Assembly: GCA_023333565.1 (NCBI GenBank)
Contig: JAJKFH010000154.1
Coordinates: 62,001 to 126,000 of the forward strand
From: Puffinus mauretanicus
Taxonomy: Eukaryota > Chordata > Aves > Procellariiformes > Procellariidae
Reading direction: 5' to 3'
Length of the DNA: 64,000 nt
Part shown: piece by piece, positions 36,164 to 46,729 of the stretch
Layout of the letters: every line of letters starts with the position of its first letter
Position numbering within the stretch: position 1 is the stretch's first letter
Notes under the pieces: model-generated
Database searches by the model: none
What the model saw: the letters and a program-made list of their open reading frames with translations, nothing else
Told to the model about the DNA's origin: nothing
Position numbers and translations under genes: made by a program

Positions 36164-39100
36164 TCAACACTCTTGCCGGCATCGGCAGCGCCGGGGCGGC
36201 TGGAGGCAGCAGGGCTCACCGGGGGGTTTTGGCAACGCCGTGCCCAGCAAGGGGGTCCCGGTGGGGAGAGGGGAGAGGGGACAGGAGCGAGTCCTACCGT
36301 GCTCCGGCGTCACCGCAGCCCAGCCGCCGTCTGCAGCCTCGCTGGGAGCCGCCACCACCGCGCAGGGTCCCCGCGGCCCCGCCAGCCCGGCGTTGGGGGG
36401 GTTCACCCCGGCTCCACTGGGCGCTGCCGGGGTCCCCAGGGCTGGCACCAGCACCAGCCCCCCAAGGAAGGCGGGCTGGGAGCTCACTTGCACCGTCTGC
36501 GGCTGGGACACCAGCTTGAAGGGGGCGGCTTGGGGGGCCGGCGGCGGCGGCAGCCCCTCAGCCCTCCCCGGGGCCGGGGCGGCGGGGGCCGGGGCTGCCT
36601 CCTCCTGGCCCCGGGGGAGCGGCGGGGGCCGGCGGGCCGGGCCGGGGCTGGCGCCGAGGCTGACCCTCAGCTGCGGCCGAGGCAGCGCACCGGGGGCCAC
36701 GTCCCACCCCCCCGGCAGCCACCCCCCCGGCCCCTCGGGGAGCGTGGGCAGCCCTGCGGCCACCCCAGTGCCATCGCATGGGGGCGGGGAGGAGGAGGAG
36801 GAGAAGGAAGGCTGGCGGGTGCAGAGCTGGGTTGCAGAGCTCCTGGTGCCCCACGGTGGGGGGTCCGGCGGGGGGGTCCCCATCCCCGGCTCCTCGGCGA
36901 TGTGCAGGTCCAGCGCCGGCAGCGAGCCGTGGCTGGCGGCGGCCCCACGGAGGGGATGCTCCAGCTCTGCCGGGAAGACGCTGCCGTGGGATGGGACCTT
37001 CTTCAGGCCAGGGCTGGTGGCCGGGGGGGTGCCCGGCAGCTGGGGGGGCGCGGGGCTCTCCAGGCTGGAGGACGAGCTGCGGAGGCTCTCGCCGTCGCTG
37101 CCCGGCCCCGTGGCAAAGCCCCGGCGGGTCTGGAAGGAGGCGACGCGGGCGATGCCGGTGCCGGTGGTGCCGTTGGCTCGGCTGGCGGAGAGGCTGGTGC
37201 TGAGCCGGCTGCACAGCACGGGGCTGGGAGCTGGGCTGGCGGCGGTGCCAGCGCGGGGCGGGTGGCCAGGCTGCAGCGGCCGGCGGCACTCGCCGGTGCC
37301 CGAGGGCAGCGGGGACACGGGTGAGGAGCCAGGTGCCTCGTCCCCATCCTCTGTCTCAAACGACTTCTTGAGTGCTGGGGACAGAGAGAGAGAGAGACAG
37401 TGGCATGAGATGGCACCCAATGGCACCCGCAGCTGGGCACTCGCTGGGCTCTGCCCCCTCCCCAGCCAACCCCACGGCCACCCCCGTGCATGGACCCCCA
37501 GCTGTGCCAGCACCCGGAGGTGCCCCCCGCGCAGCCGGGTGCCAAAGGGCTGTGTGTGAGCCTGTCCCACGTGGGAAACCGGCTCGGCGCCGGCGGCCCC
37601 ATGGCCCTGCCGCATTGTTCACCGCGGTTTTTATCATTGTTCCCTGCGGTTTATCTGTGCCCGGCCGGCCGGTGCCGCCAGCTCCCCGCACAGCACACTG
37701 CCCGCTTTATTCCCTCTGTAAGGGATCCAGCCCCGAGTAACCGGATCCCCCCGCCAGACCCTCTCCCCCTCCATCCATCCAAACAGCCATGCTGGGAAGG
37801 ATTCCTCCCCCCTTACAGGGCATTAACCCTGAAGCCTACTGATGGCGAGGCAGGCCAGCGCTATCACTACACGCAGCAGTAAGGTTACGGGAGGCTGCAG
37901 CCATGCCTCCCACGCGGCTTTGCAGCACTGACAGCAACCACGAGCCCACGCCGTGGCCCTGGGGCTGTTGGTGGTGCAAATGTGCTCCCCACACGGACCC
38001 CCCCCCCATTGCCTCGGGGGCATCACAGTGCCTGGCTCTGGTGTAAAGCCTCTTGCTGGAGCAGCCGCCAGGCGCTTGGCAGTGATGGGGGGCCCTCTCC
38101 CCCTGGGCACCACAGCCCAGCCGGGCACCACTGCGGCAGGTCTGAGCAGCCGGGACCCCCACGAAGCCCCCGCGGGCAGGAAGCGCCTTCACCGGGCGGC
38201 CGCCCCCTTCCTCCCCTCCACCGCGGCGCAGGGCCCCCCGGGAGCCGCGCTCCTGCCAGCTCTGCCGAAGCGGCACCGTTTGGTGCCTGCAGCCGGTTCC
38301 CCGGCCCCGGGAGAGCACGGGGGGCCCAGGCCCCCGCCGGGCAGCCTTCCTCGCCCCCGCCGCGCCCCGCTGCCAAGCAGCGGGTGGCTGCCTCCGGCAG
38401 GGAGGCTGGGGGGGGGGCGGCCCACGCTGCGCCCCTTCATCCCGGCACATGCGCCAGCCTGCCCCGGCACGGCACCCGCCAGCACGAGGCCGCCCTCGCC
38501 CTCCTCTTCCTCGACCCTGCAGCCGCTGCCCTGGCTTGGCCATCAGTGCCGGGGGCAGTGGGGCGGTGGGGGTCCCGTCCCTGTCCCCCCCCCAGCTCAG
38601 CTCTGTGCCCGGGGCTGGGCAGGGGTCAGGGGCCAGGGCGCGGGCGCTGCTAATAACAGTTCTCCGCAGGTTCTTTCTCCGGCCGGTGCTGCCCCTCTCC
38701 AGCTGGCCCAGGTGCCGGGGGCCATGGGGACGGCAGCCCCCTCCCCACATCCATCTCAGTGCTTCGGCACTGCCGGGGGCACGTCAAAATGCCTCCGTTC
38801 ACCCCAAACCTGCCCCTGCTTACAGGTCACGTCCTCCCCCATCGCTTTGGCTGCCCCAAAGCGTGTCCAGGGTGATGGGTGGGTGGGGGGGCAGCGGCGG
38901 GGGGATGCAGGGCGAGGTGGGGGGTGGCAGGGGGCTTAGGGGGGATGACGGGGGTGGGGGTGGGGATGATGGGGGGTGGGGGGGATGGGGATGATGGGGG
39001 GGGTGTGGGGGTGTCAGGGGGTGGGGGCGGCCCGGCAGCGGCGGGGTTAAGGTGCCCAGGGTGGGTGCACACATTCCTCCCCGGCGAGGAAAGCAGCAGC

Positions 39101-40230
39101 CCCGGGGTCGGGTTTCGCCGCCCGCCCCTTCCCCGCCCGGCCCCGGCCCCGGCCCCGGCCCCGGCCCCTCCCGCCGCGGCCCCCGGGAAGCGGCCGGGGA
39201 TAATCGCGGGCGGGAGAAAGACAAATCCGTCCCGCGGCCCGGCCGCCCCGGGGGGAGCAAGCGGGACGTGGGTCCCGGCCCCCCCGCGGGTGCCTGCCCC
39301 CCCGCAGCCCCCGGCCCCCCCCGCAGCCCCCGGCCCGCCGCGGGGGGGGGAGCGCAGCCGCGGGTCGGAGCACGCACAGGCGGGGAGTGCGCACACGCAC
39401 ACACGCGAACACGGGGGGAAGTGCACGCACGCACCCCCACCCTCCCTGCAGCGCTTTGCAGTCCCCCCCGTCCCGTACGCCCCGACCCCCCCACTCCGCC
39501 CACCCCACGGGCGCACTCCCCCCCCCAGAGTGCACCCACGCCCCCCCACACGGGCGCACCCCGCCACGCTCCCCCCGAGGGTGCGCCCCGTCGGGCACGA
39601 CCCAACGAGTGCACCCCGCGGCGAGCACCCCCCACGCGCAGCCCCCAGGGTGGGAGGTGGGGGGAGAGCAGCCCCCCACGATACCCAGTCCCTGGGGGGC
39701 ATCCCAGCCCCCTCCCGATGCGTAGCCCCCCACGACGCGCACACCCCGTGGGCCATCACCCGCACGATGCGCAGCCCCCTTGAGGGGAGCGCAGTCCCCA
39801 CGACGCGCAGGCCCCGTGGGGCATCCCCCCCACGCTACTCAGCCCCCGGGGAGGAGCGCAGCCCCCCACGATACCCATTCCCTGGAGGGCATCCCAGCCC
39901 CCTCCCGATACGCAGCCCCCCACGACGCGCATACCCCGTGGGGCATCTCCCCCTCACGCTACCCAGCCCCCGGGGGGGAGCGCAGCCCCCCACGATGCTC
40001 AGCCCCTGGGGGGATCCCAGCCCCCCAAGACGCCCAGCCCCAGTAGCATCCCCCCCCCCGATACCCAGCCCACGGGGGGCAACCCCCCCGCCCCGATACC
40101 CAGCCCCGAGTGGGGGTCTCGCAGCCCCCGGCGGTCACCCGCGACGTGGGGGGGGTTTCGCAGCCCCGGCCGCACCTTCGAAGTCGGAGAGGATCCCGTC
40201 CAGATGCTCCTTGACGGAGAGCCGGGCCAT
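36164..40230 (-). CDS. Unrecognised proline/serine-rich protein with a conserved-looking N-terminal helix
   Basis: Exon 1 is 40176-40230: ATG 40228-40230 in a CpG island, encoding MARLSVKEHLDGILSDFE, with donor GAAG|GTGCGG. Exon 2 starts at 37374 after a CCCCAG acceptor, completes a codon to give ALKKSFETEDGDE, and stays open to a stop at 36164-36166; 421 residues if unspliced. After a charged helical start the protein is disordered, rich in Pro, Ser, Gly and Ala, with low-complexity serine runs (SLRSSSSSLES) and motifs SHGSVFPAELEHP and SHGSLPALDLHI. The intact frame, good splice borders, and a sharply different N-terminus argue for a real gene. The 3' end is unsure: a possible donor at about 36298 would replace the last 40-odd residues, and the nearest ATTAAA is at 33835-33840. 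I could not assign a family or function. Confidence 0.6.
38876..39030 (+). other. G-run cluster (GGGGTGGGGATGATGGGG type)
   Basis: Dense runs of three to eight G on the plus strand separated by one to a few bases over about 150 bases; satisfies the simple four-G-run quadruplex rule many times. Confidence 0.6.
39640..40120. repeat. Long-period (about 190 bp) C-rich tandem duplication
   Basis: The segment beginning GCCCCCCACGATACCCAGT at 39671 recurs at 39861 and partly again near 39985. Each unit is itself built of shorter GCGCAGCCCCCCACGA-like pieces. Confidence 0.75.
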
Positions 40231-40735
40231 GCCGGGGCGGGGGGGGCCGGCGGCTGCCGCCCACCCGGGACACCCGCATGGGGAGCGGAGCGGAGCCGCG
40301 GCTCAGCCCGCCGAGCCCCGGGACGGGACGGGACGGCGCCGGCTGCCCTCGGCGGGGAGGGGAAGGAGGAGGGGAGCGGCGCGGGGGGAGGGGAGGAAAG
40401 AAGGGAGGGGAGGGGGGAGGTGCTGCCCGCGCCCCCGCCCCGGCCGGACCCCCCCCCGGCTCCCCGAGCCCGGCCCCCGGAGCTCCGCCGGCCCCGCCGC
40501 CAGCCCCCTCCCACGGGCTCCGCTTGCCCCATCGGTCCGCTGGCCCCCACCCCACCAGGCGTGGCCCCCCCCACCCGCCCACGCAGCCCTGCAGAGGCTG
40601 GCAGCCGTGGCCGGAGCTGGGGACCCCACGGCCCCTGCGCAGGGCAAGCGAGGGGGCTCCCCTGCCTGCCCCCCACCGCACTCCCCCTTCCAGGGGTGCA
40701 CCCGGCTTCTTCCTTGGTCCTGCTCGCCGTGGGGT
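40231..40735 (-). promoter_or_regulatory. CpG-rich promoter region of the unrecognised gene
   Basis: Dense CpG and C/G runs directly upstream of the ATG at 40228-40230; no TATA box. Transcription start not determined. Confidence 0.45.
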
Positions 40736-40975
40736 GCTGCTTGTGTCCCGGGGGGGTCCTGGCCAGGCTTGGGGGGCCCTGGCCAGGCTGCAGGGCCCGG
40801 TTGGGCTGGGGTCCTGGTCAGGCTGGGGGGGATCCTGGCCAGGCTGGGGGGCCCAGTCAGGCTGGGGGTGTCCTGGCCAGGCTGGGGGGTCCTGGCCAGG
40901 CTGGGGGGTCCTGGTCAGGCTGGGGGGCCCAGTCAGGCTGGGGGTCCCGGTCAGGCTGTGCACCACAGGCCTTGC
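40735..40975. repeat. Roughly 19-20-bp minisatellite (GGCTGGGGGGTCCTGGCCA)
   Basis: About ten to twelve units with GTCCTGG(C/T)CAGGCTGGGGG consensus. Confidence 0.88.
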
Positions 40976-42340
40976 TCCCCCAGGGATTTCCAGCTTGGAG
41001 CAAGAGGAGGAAAACACGCTGGTGCAGGCGGGGCTGCCCGTCGTTGCCCCCTGGCTGGGTGTGTGGGGTGATTGCTGGGGTGCTACCGTCCCCTGGCGTG
41101 GCTGTCCCTGCCCGGGGCTGTGTCCCATTGCCTGAGCTCCTGGAGCACCCCTGGGGACCAGCTGCTGGGGACCGCGCTCCCCGCGAGCATCCCGGATGGT
41201 CCCACCCACAGCAAATCCCACGGGGTGATGCAGGCAGCACCCCAGGGTGAGGGTCTGCAGCGGGGCTGCCCCCCTTTGCCCTACGGGATGCTTAGGGTGG
41301 GGGGCATCATCCAACCCCCTCCCAGCCCGGCTGCCAAGGGTTAACCCCATCCCAGCCCCATCCCGGGATCGGCAGCAGATGTGGAAGGGGAAGGAGCTGG
41401 AAATCCCTTCTCCAAACAGGGGTCCCGCAGCGCCAGCTCTGCTCTTCGCCACCCTCCAGCCGCCCGGCCGCGAGTAAACACCCGGCGGCTGGAGCACATT
41501 CCTGCGCTGGGCCCGGGCTGGGGCGCAGCCGGGCCCCGAACCCGCGGGGTCCCGCCGGATCTGGCCCTGCTGTGGCATCCTTGCCGGGGGATGCGGGCCA
41601 TGGCCGCGGTGGCCCTGGTTGCGGCCAGGTTTTGGGGGCGTTTGAAGGTGGCTCCCTGGGGAAGGGGCTGGATGGGCTCTCACCCGCCGCCCTGCGGCTT
41701 TTTTGGGTGCGGGGGGGCTGGGGCAGGAGACCGCTGCTGCCCCCGGGGTCACGCCGGGCAAGGGCCGGATCCAGGGCGAGCTGGGAAAGAGCGGCTCTGC
41801 TTTCCCCACAGCTTTGTCCTTTAGTGGCTCATACCAGCGCAGTGACAAGCCCACCGAGCTGGGTGGCAGGGAGCTGGGCTGGGTGCTCCTGGCAGCCCTG
41901 CCTGCCCCCAGCACCCTGCCTGTACCGGCAGAGCACCCAGGGGCTGCAAGCACTGAGCACCACGCTCCTGCTGCCGAGGCCGAGAGCAGCGGGGAGGCAC
42001 CGGGGCCACGTGTGGGGAACCCAAAGCGACTGGAGAGCATCCCGGGACCAGCACCCTTCCCGCAAAGCACCCATCCCAGCCGGAGCCCGGCGGGCGCCGT
42101 GCGCAGCCGAGGCAGATGCGGAGCTGCCGGGCTCCGGCACTGTTGTTATTCAATGAAGTCGGGGGTGATTTATGGCGCTGCCTTGGCCAGCCAAGCTGGC
42201 CGGACCCCAAAACAGGGAGAGTGGGCAGGGGAGGCAGGAGTAGCACGGCCGGACCCCACGGGTGCACCCCAGGCACCGTGGCCGGGGTCCGACCCGTGCT
42301 CGGCGCCTGCTGGTTTCCCCCGTTCGCGGCCAGAGCACCG
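40976..42340. other. Intergenic, no gene recognised
   Basis: GC-rich sequence with open frames on both strands but no family resemblance, splice-supported exons or polyadenylation context. Confidence 0.5.
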
Positions 42341-42349
42341 TAACGAAGG

Positions 42350-43800
42350 GAGAAGCCGGAGCTCTTCAGCGGTGTTTAGAGCAGTGTTTCAGAAACAGCT
42401 CAGCTTCCCCGAGGAGTTGTGGAGCTACGAAAGCTCCACGAATCTCTAACGCTATTGCAAATATCCTTCTTTAAACGCATTTCATTTTTTATAGTAAATA
42501 ATAACTCAGAGCTGCCTGCAGCTGCTCAGGGGCTCGCTAGCACGGTGCCAAGCCCTTGCCGTGCTGTGGAAGAGCTGTTCGGAGCAGCTCCGGAGCTGTT
42601 CGGAAGCATGTGGAGATCTTCAGAGCTTTAGGGCTTTTCTGGAATAGCTTCCAAGAGGCTGGAGAGGCTTCAAGACATTTAAAGACCTTGTCAGAGGACG
42701 TGCAGAAGAGCTTGAGTGCGTCCAAGCAGCTACAAATATTTTTTGATGAGTTTTAGAGCAGCTTTGGAGGAGCATGGAGCTGTTTCAGGGTTGCTTACGC
42801 CTCTTTGGTGTCGTTCGGAGGGGGTTTAGGGTGGTTTTGAACTGTTCGGAGAAGTTTAGAGACGTTACTGAAAAGTTTTAGTGCTGTCGAGAGGTACATT
42901 GGAAAGGTCCGGAGGAATTTCAGGGGCCTTTCGGAGGGCGTTACAGCACTTGAGGCGTTTCACAGCCACGCAGAAGAGGCTTAGAGTGCTTCAGAGCTGC
43001 TACAAGATCTTTTTTATGATCCATTTTGAGCCATTTCAAGGAGTTTTAGAAGAGTTTAGAGGACTTTAAGAGCTACTTCGGAGTTGCTCCAAGTAATTTT
43101 AGCAACTTGGTGCCTTTTAGGGCTGGTTTGAGGAGCCCAAGAGCTATTTGAGCAATTCAAAGGCTTCAGCGCTGCCCAGAGAGCCGTCCTTCCAGAGCTC
43201 CGAGCTCTGGTTTACAGCTCCTGGAAGCAACCCAGCACCGCACCGATGCCCCCGCAGCCGTTTACTCACCCCATTTCTAGAGCAGCTTCATGCTGTTGGA
43301 GGTTGAGCTTTTCAGAGGAATTTTTAAAGGATTTTTTAGAGGCGTTTAGAAAAATCTTGGTGCGCGTTAGAGCTGCTTAGAGGGGTGTGGAGCAGTTTAG
43401 AGGTGTTTTAGAGATGCTCAGAGATGTTTTAGAGCAGCTCGGTGCTGCTCAGAGCAGTTCAGAGGAGCGTGGAGCAGTTTGAAATAATTTGGGGTGTTTT
43501 AGAGAGCTCGGAGCGTGTTAGAGGCATTTCCCAGCACGCAGAGGCACTCAGCAGCGGCTCCGGGTGCTCCAGGGCTGCTCGGAGGAGTTCAGAGCAAGAG
43601 TCTGGAGTCATCCCGAGGCGCCCCGGGAGCCGAGAGGGTATTTTGCAGGTTAGAGCCCTTTGGGGCGGCTTACAGGAGCTGGGAGGAGGTGGGGGGAAGC
43701 TGAGAGGGGTGTGGAGCAGCTTAGCAGGGTGGTTTAGAGCATTTAAGGGATTTTTAGAGTGGTTCAGAGCAGCTGAGTGCTCGGAGGGGTTTAGCACAGT
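42350..43800. repeat. Degenerate roughly 10-bp-period repeat (GCAGTTTAGA type)
   Basis: About 1.45 kb of diverged short units such as GAGCAGTTTAGAG, GATGTTTTAGAG, GCTGCTCAGA and GGAGCGTGGA, spaced about 10-11 bases apart. Base composition is clearly more AT-rich than the DNA to its left. Short open plus-strand frames (e.g. 43442-43804) are by-products of the repeat. No similarity to CR1 or a known gene was seen. Confidence 0.7.
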
Positions 43801-44194
43801 ATAGGAAAGGGAAAGCCTCCGTGTCCTCACCTGGAGCAGACCCCACGTGCCGAGCCACAGCCTGGCCCCGTCTCAGCCTCCCCAAAGCCTCCAGAGCAGC
43901 AGGACACGCTGGGGGGCACAGCGCCAGCTCCGAAGGTCCCTCACCCCACCGGGACAGCGAAGGGCGAATCCCCCCCGGTCCCCACCCGCAGGGCTTGGCA
44001 GATTTTGGCTTTCTTTGACCTTGGCCCTTCTGGAGCCAGTCCAGCCCCCCCCGCATCCTCATCCCCCCCAAAAGCGGGGCACTCTTGGGGGCAGGGGCAT
44101 TTCCACTCCCACCCAGCCCCACTGGGAACCAGCACGCGGATGCTCGGAGCCGCCCCTGCAGAAAGAAAGTCTCCGGGCAGGAATAGTAACAGCT

Positions 44195-44200
44195 TTTAAT
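44195..44200 (-). promoter_or_regulatory. RAB11FIP3: RAB11FIP3 polyadenylation signal ATTAAA
   Basis: TTTAAT on the plus strand, in the minus-strand context CGGATTAAAAGCTG. It would give a 3' UTR of about 2.5 kb (44.18-46.73 kb), which includes an AT-rich TATATA tract at 44505-44545 and T-rich runs around 44315. Confidence 0.55.
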
Positions 44201-46167
44201 CCGACAAGAATTGATACATCATTTAAGACAATACTGTTTTTGCCTCTTTTTTGGGACTTCCTTCACATACCGGTGGGGAAAGAGGAACATTTTCGGGAAG
44301 TACAGTTTTTGTGTTTTTTTTTTTTTTTTTTCCATAGGGACTTTAAAGCATGGTGAATGTGCAAGTCAGTGCTTTGTTTGCTTAAAACTTTTTCCCGGTG
44401 CTTATTTACAGTTACAGTACCTCTTTGTGAGCGACAGGAAAAAAGACGATTGTTTGAACTGGGGATCCGTGATCCCAAGTCGAGAAAGGCAGATCTCCGA
44501 TATTTATATATTTATACATATATATATATATGCTTTTGTGTATACACAGATACATTTCTCTCTTCTTTAAAGTATTAAAAAAATGATCAACCTTCATTCT
44601 ATAAAAATACCTACTCTACAAGATAGAAAAATTTTCCCTCTCCAAGTATACACTGATTTACACCCAAAGCTTCTCTGGAAATGTACATTACGTGGCTTCT
44701 TCCCACGGACGCGGGGCAGGGAGGGGAGTGGGTGCCGGGGAGAGCTGGGTGTTCGGGAGGGGGTGCGGGAGGCACTGGGTGCCCCCCCTCGCCCAAGGTT
44801 TTTGGGGCTCGCCCCCACCCCGCTGCGCCTCGCACAAGGCCACGGGGGGTTGAGCACCCAGAGGCGATGCGTTTCAAGAGGGGGTGGAAGAGGGAGGGTC
44901 GTGGCGGGGGTGGCTCGGCCAGCTCCGGGTCTCGGCCGATTGCCCCGGGGCCGGCAGCGCAGGGGACCCGCCAGCCACCGGGGACCCCCCGGCAGGGACT
45001 AAGGCTGCGGCGGCTGCCACCTCTCCCGGCCAGCGGCACCTTCCAGGGACAAAGGGCGAGCTGGGGGCTCCGCCACCGCCCCGGCGTGGGAAGAGAGATG
45101 TGCCGCCTGCGTGGAAGCGTTTTGGGGAGGAGCAGGCCCCCCCCCCGCCGGCGGCCGAGGGATCGCTGTGGCTTCTGCTTTCAGGCCACCCTGGCATTTC
45201 TAAAACCTGACAAGCAGGAAGAAGAACGGAGCGAAGCCGGATCCTCGGGAGTCTGCTGGCTGTCTCCCCCCGGGAGCCGGAGAGGAGCAGGCCGGTTAAA
45301 GCGGCTGCTACGCCACGGCCGCTTGTGCCAGCAAGCCAAGAGCTGTCCGATGTAAACATGGCTTTTGTTTCCCAGGGAGCTGCTGTTGTATTCTCTGATC
45401 TCCTCTCCCCAACCGCACAGATTTCAGCCCAGGCTGATGCCAGCGGCTGAGAAATGAGAGCAGCGGCTCCGTCCCCTGCCACAGCGCAGGGAAACAGCCA
45501 AGGAAAGGCGGCCGGAGCGGGCTCTCCCTCCAGGACTGCAGCTATCACCAGCAGAGCCCTGCTCCGGGTGGGAATGGCACAGGCCACCGTCCCCAGGCCA
45601 GGGACCTCGGGAGGCAACGTGGAGAGCTCAGCCCTCTCCGCTGGGGCTCCCTCGGGGGGGTCCAGACCTGACCCCGACTGCTGCGTGCCCCCGTGCCGGG
45701 CCGGGCGAGCCAAGCCGGGTCGGGGAGAGGCGGCCAGGAGCAGCCCCCAGTGCAAGTTGAAGAGTCACAGCCTTTCCCCCAGTCCCTGCAGGCTGGACAG
45801 ACAGCACCCGTGTGTCTGCAGCTGGGGCCGAGGGGACCCCTCCTCCCAGAGCCAGCCCGGCTCAACAGACGCCCGCGGACCCTGCAGCAGCCGGCAGAAG
45901 AGCCGGGAGCGGGGAGGAGAGCAGCGGAGCCGCGAACGCCAAGGTGTGCCGATGGTAGTGAGCCACAGACAGCAAAAATAAATAAGGAGGCAGGTGACAA
46001 AGTGCGCTGACGCCCTGTCCCGAAAACGGCCGCTCCCCTGCCTCTTTCTGCCACCGGCGAGCGAGCGAGGAGCCAGCTAGCTCTCTGCACGCAACCCCTT
46101 CCCGAGCAGAAGCGGCAGGGCAAGGATTAACTGCGCCAGCTGAATGAGGACATTTGCATTAAGTTAA

Positions 46168-46194
46168 TTAAAAAAAACAAAACAAAACAAAACA
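46168..46194. repeat. (AAAAC)n short tandem repeat
   Basis: Run of A with CAAAA units inside the presumed RAB11FIP3 3' UTR. Confidence 0.7.
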
Positions 46195-46729
46195 ACACCT
46201 CTACAAGTCCGGGACACGTTTCCCTCTTTCCCAGATCTGCCCCAGTGAGCGAGTGTGTCGGGGACACTTTGGCAAAGCAGATACTTGGGCTGGACAGGGC
46301 AGCAAGGGAAAACATCAGCTCCGTCGCTTCCTCTCTGTCCTGTTATCCCGCAGTTCAGAGAAACCCTCTCCTTACAGCTCCTGTCCGCACGCCAGAGGGT
46401 CCGACGCCGCTGTCAGGACAGTTCCCAGCTTCGCGGGTAGCGGGGCCGATGCAGGTCCTTCCTCCAGCTGTCCGCTGCCTGTGTTTCTTCTCCAGGTTCC
46501 CTTTCACCCCTCAAAACCAGAAGGGTTTCAAAATAACGGAGTCAGACAACAAAGCCTTGCTGCTGGTTTTCTTTTTCCCTGGTCCGCTGGCTAATTCACC
46601 CACCGATCTGACGCGATGCTTCCTTGTGCCTTCATCAAGAGCAAAGACGTTTCCAGTCCCTCTTTATCCTCTCAGAGCACCAAATCCACACCCATCGACG
46701 AGCGCACAGCCGGCGGCTCTCGGCCGCCC

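Larger units (their letters stand above)
37375..40175. other. Intron 1 of the unrecognised gene
   Basis: Contains a G-run-rich block (38876-39030), CpG-rich unique sequence and the long-period repeat 39640-40120. No further exon was recognised. Confidence 0.5.

Noticed and set aside
38879..41071. 730-codon plus-strand frame
   Set aside because: Crosses a G-run block, a 190-bp repeat, the real exon of a minus-strand gene and a minisatellite; composition artefact.
43442..43804. 120-codon plus-strand frame
   Set aside because: Falls wholly in the degenerate 10-bp repeat; peptide shows no domain.
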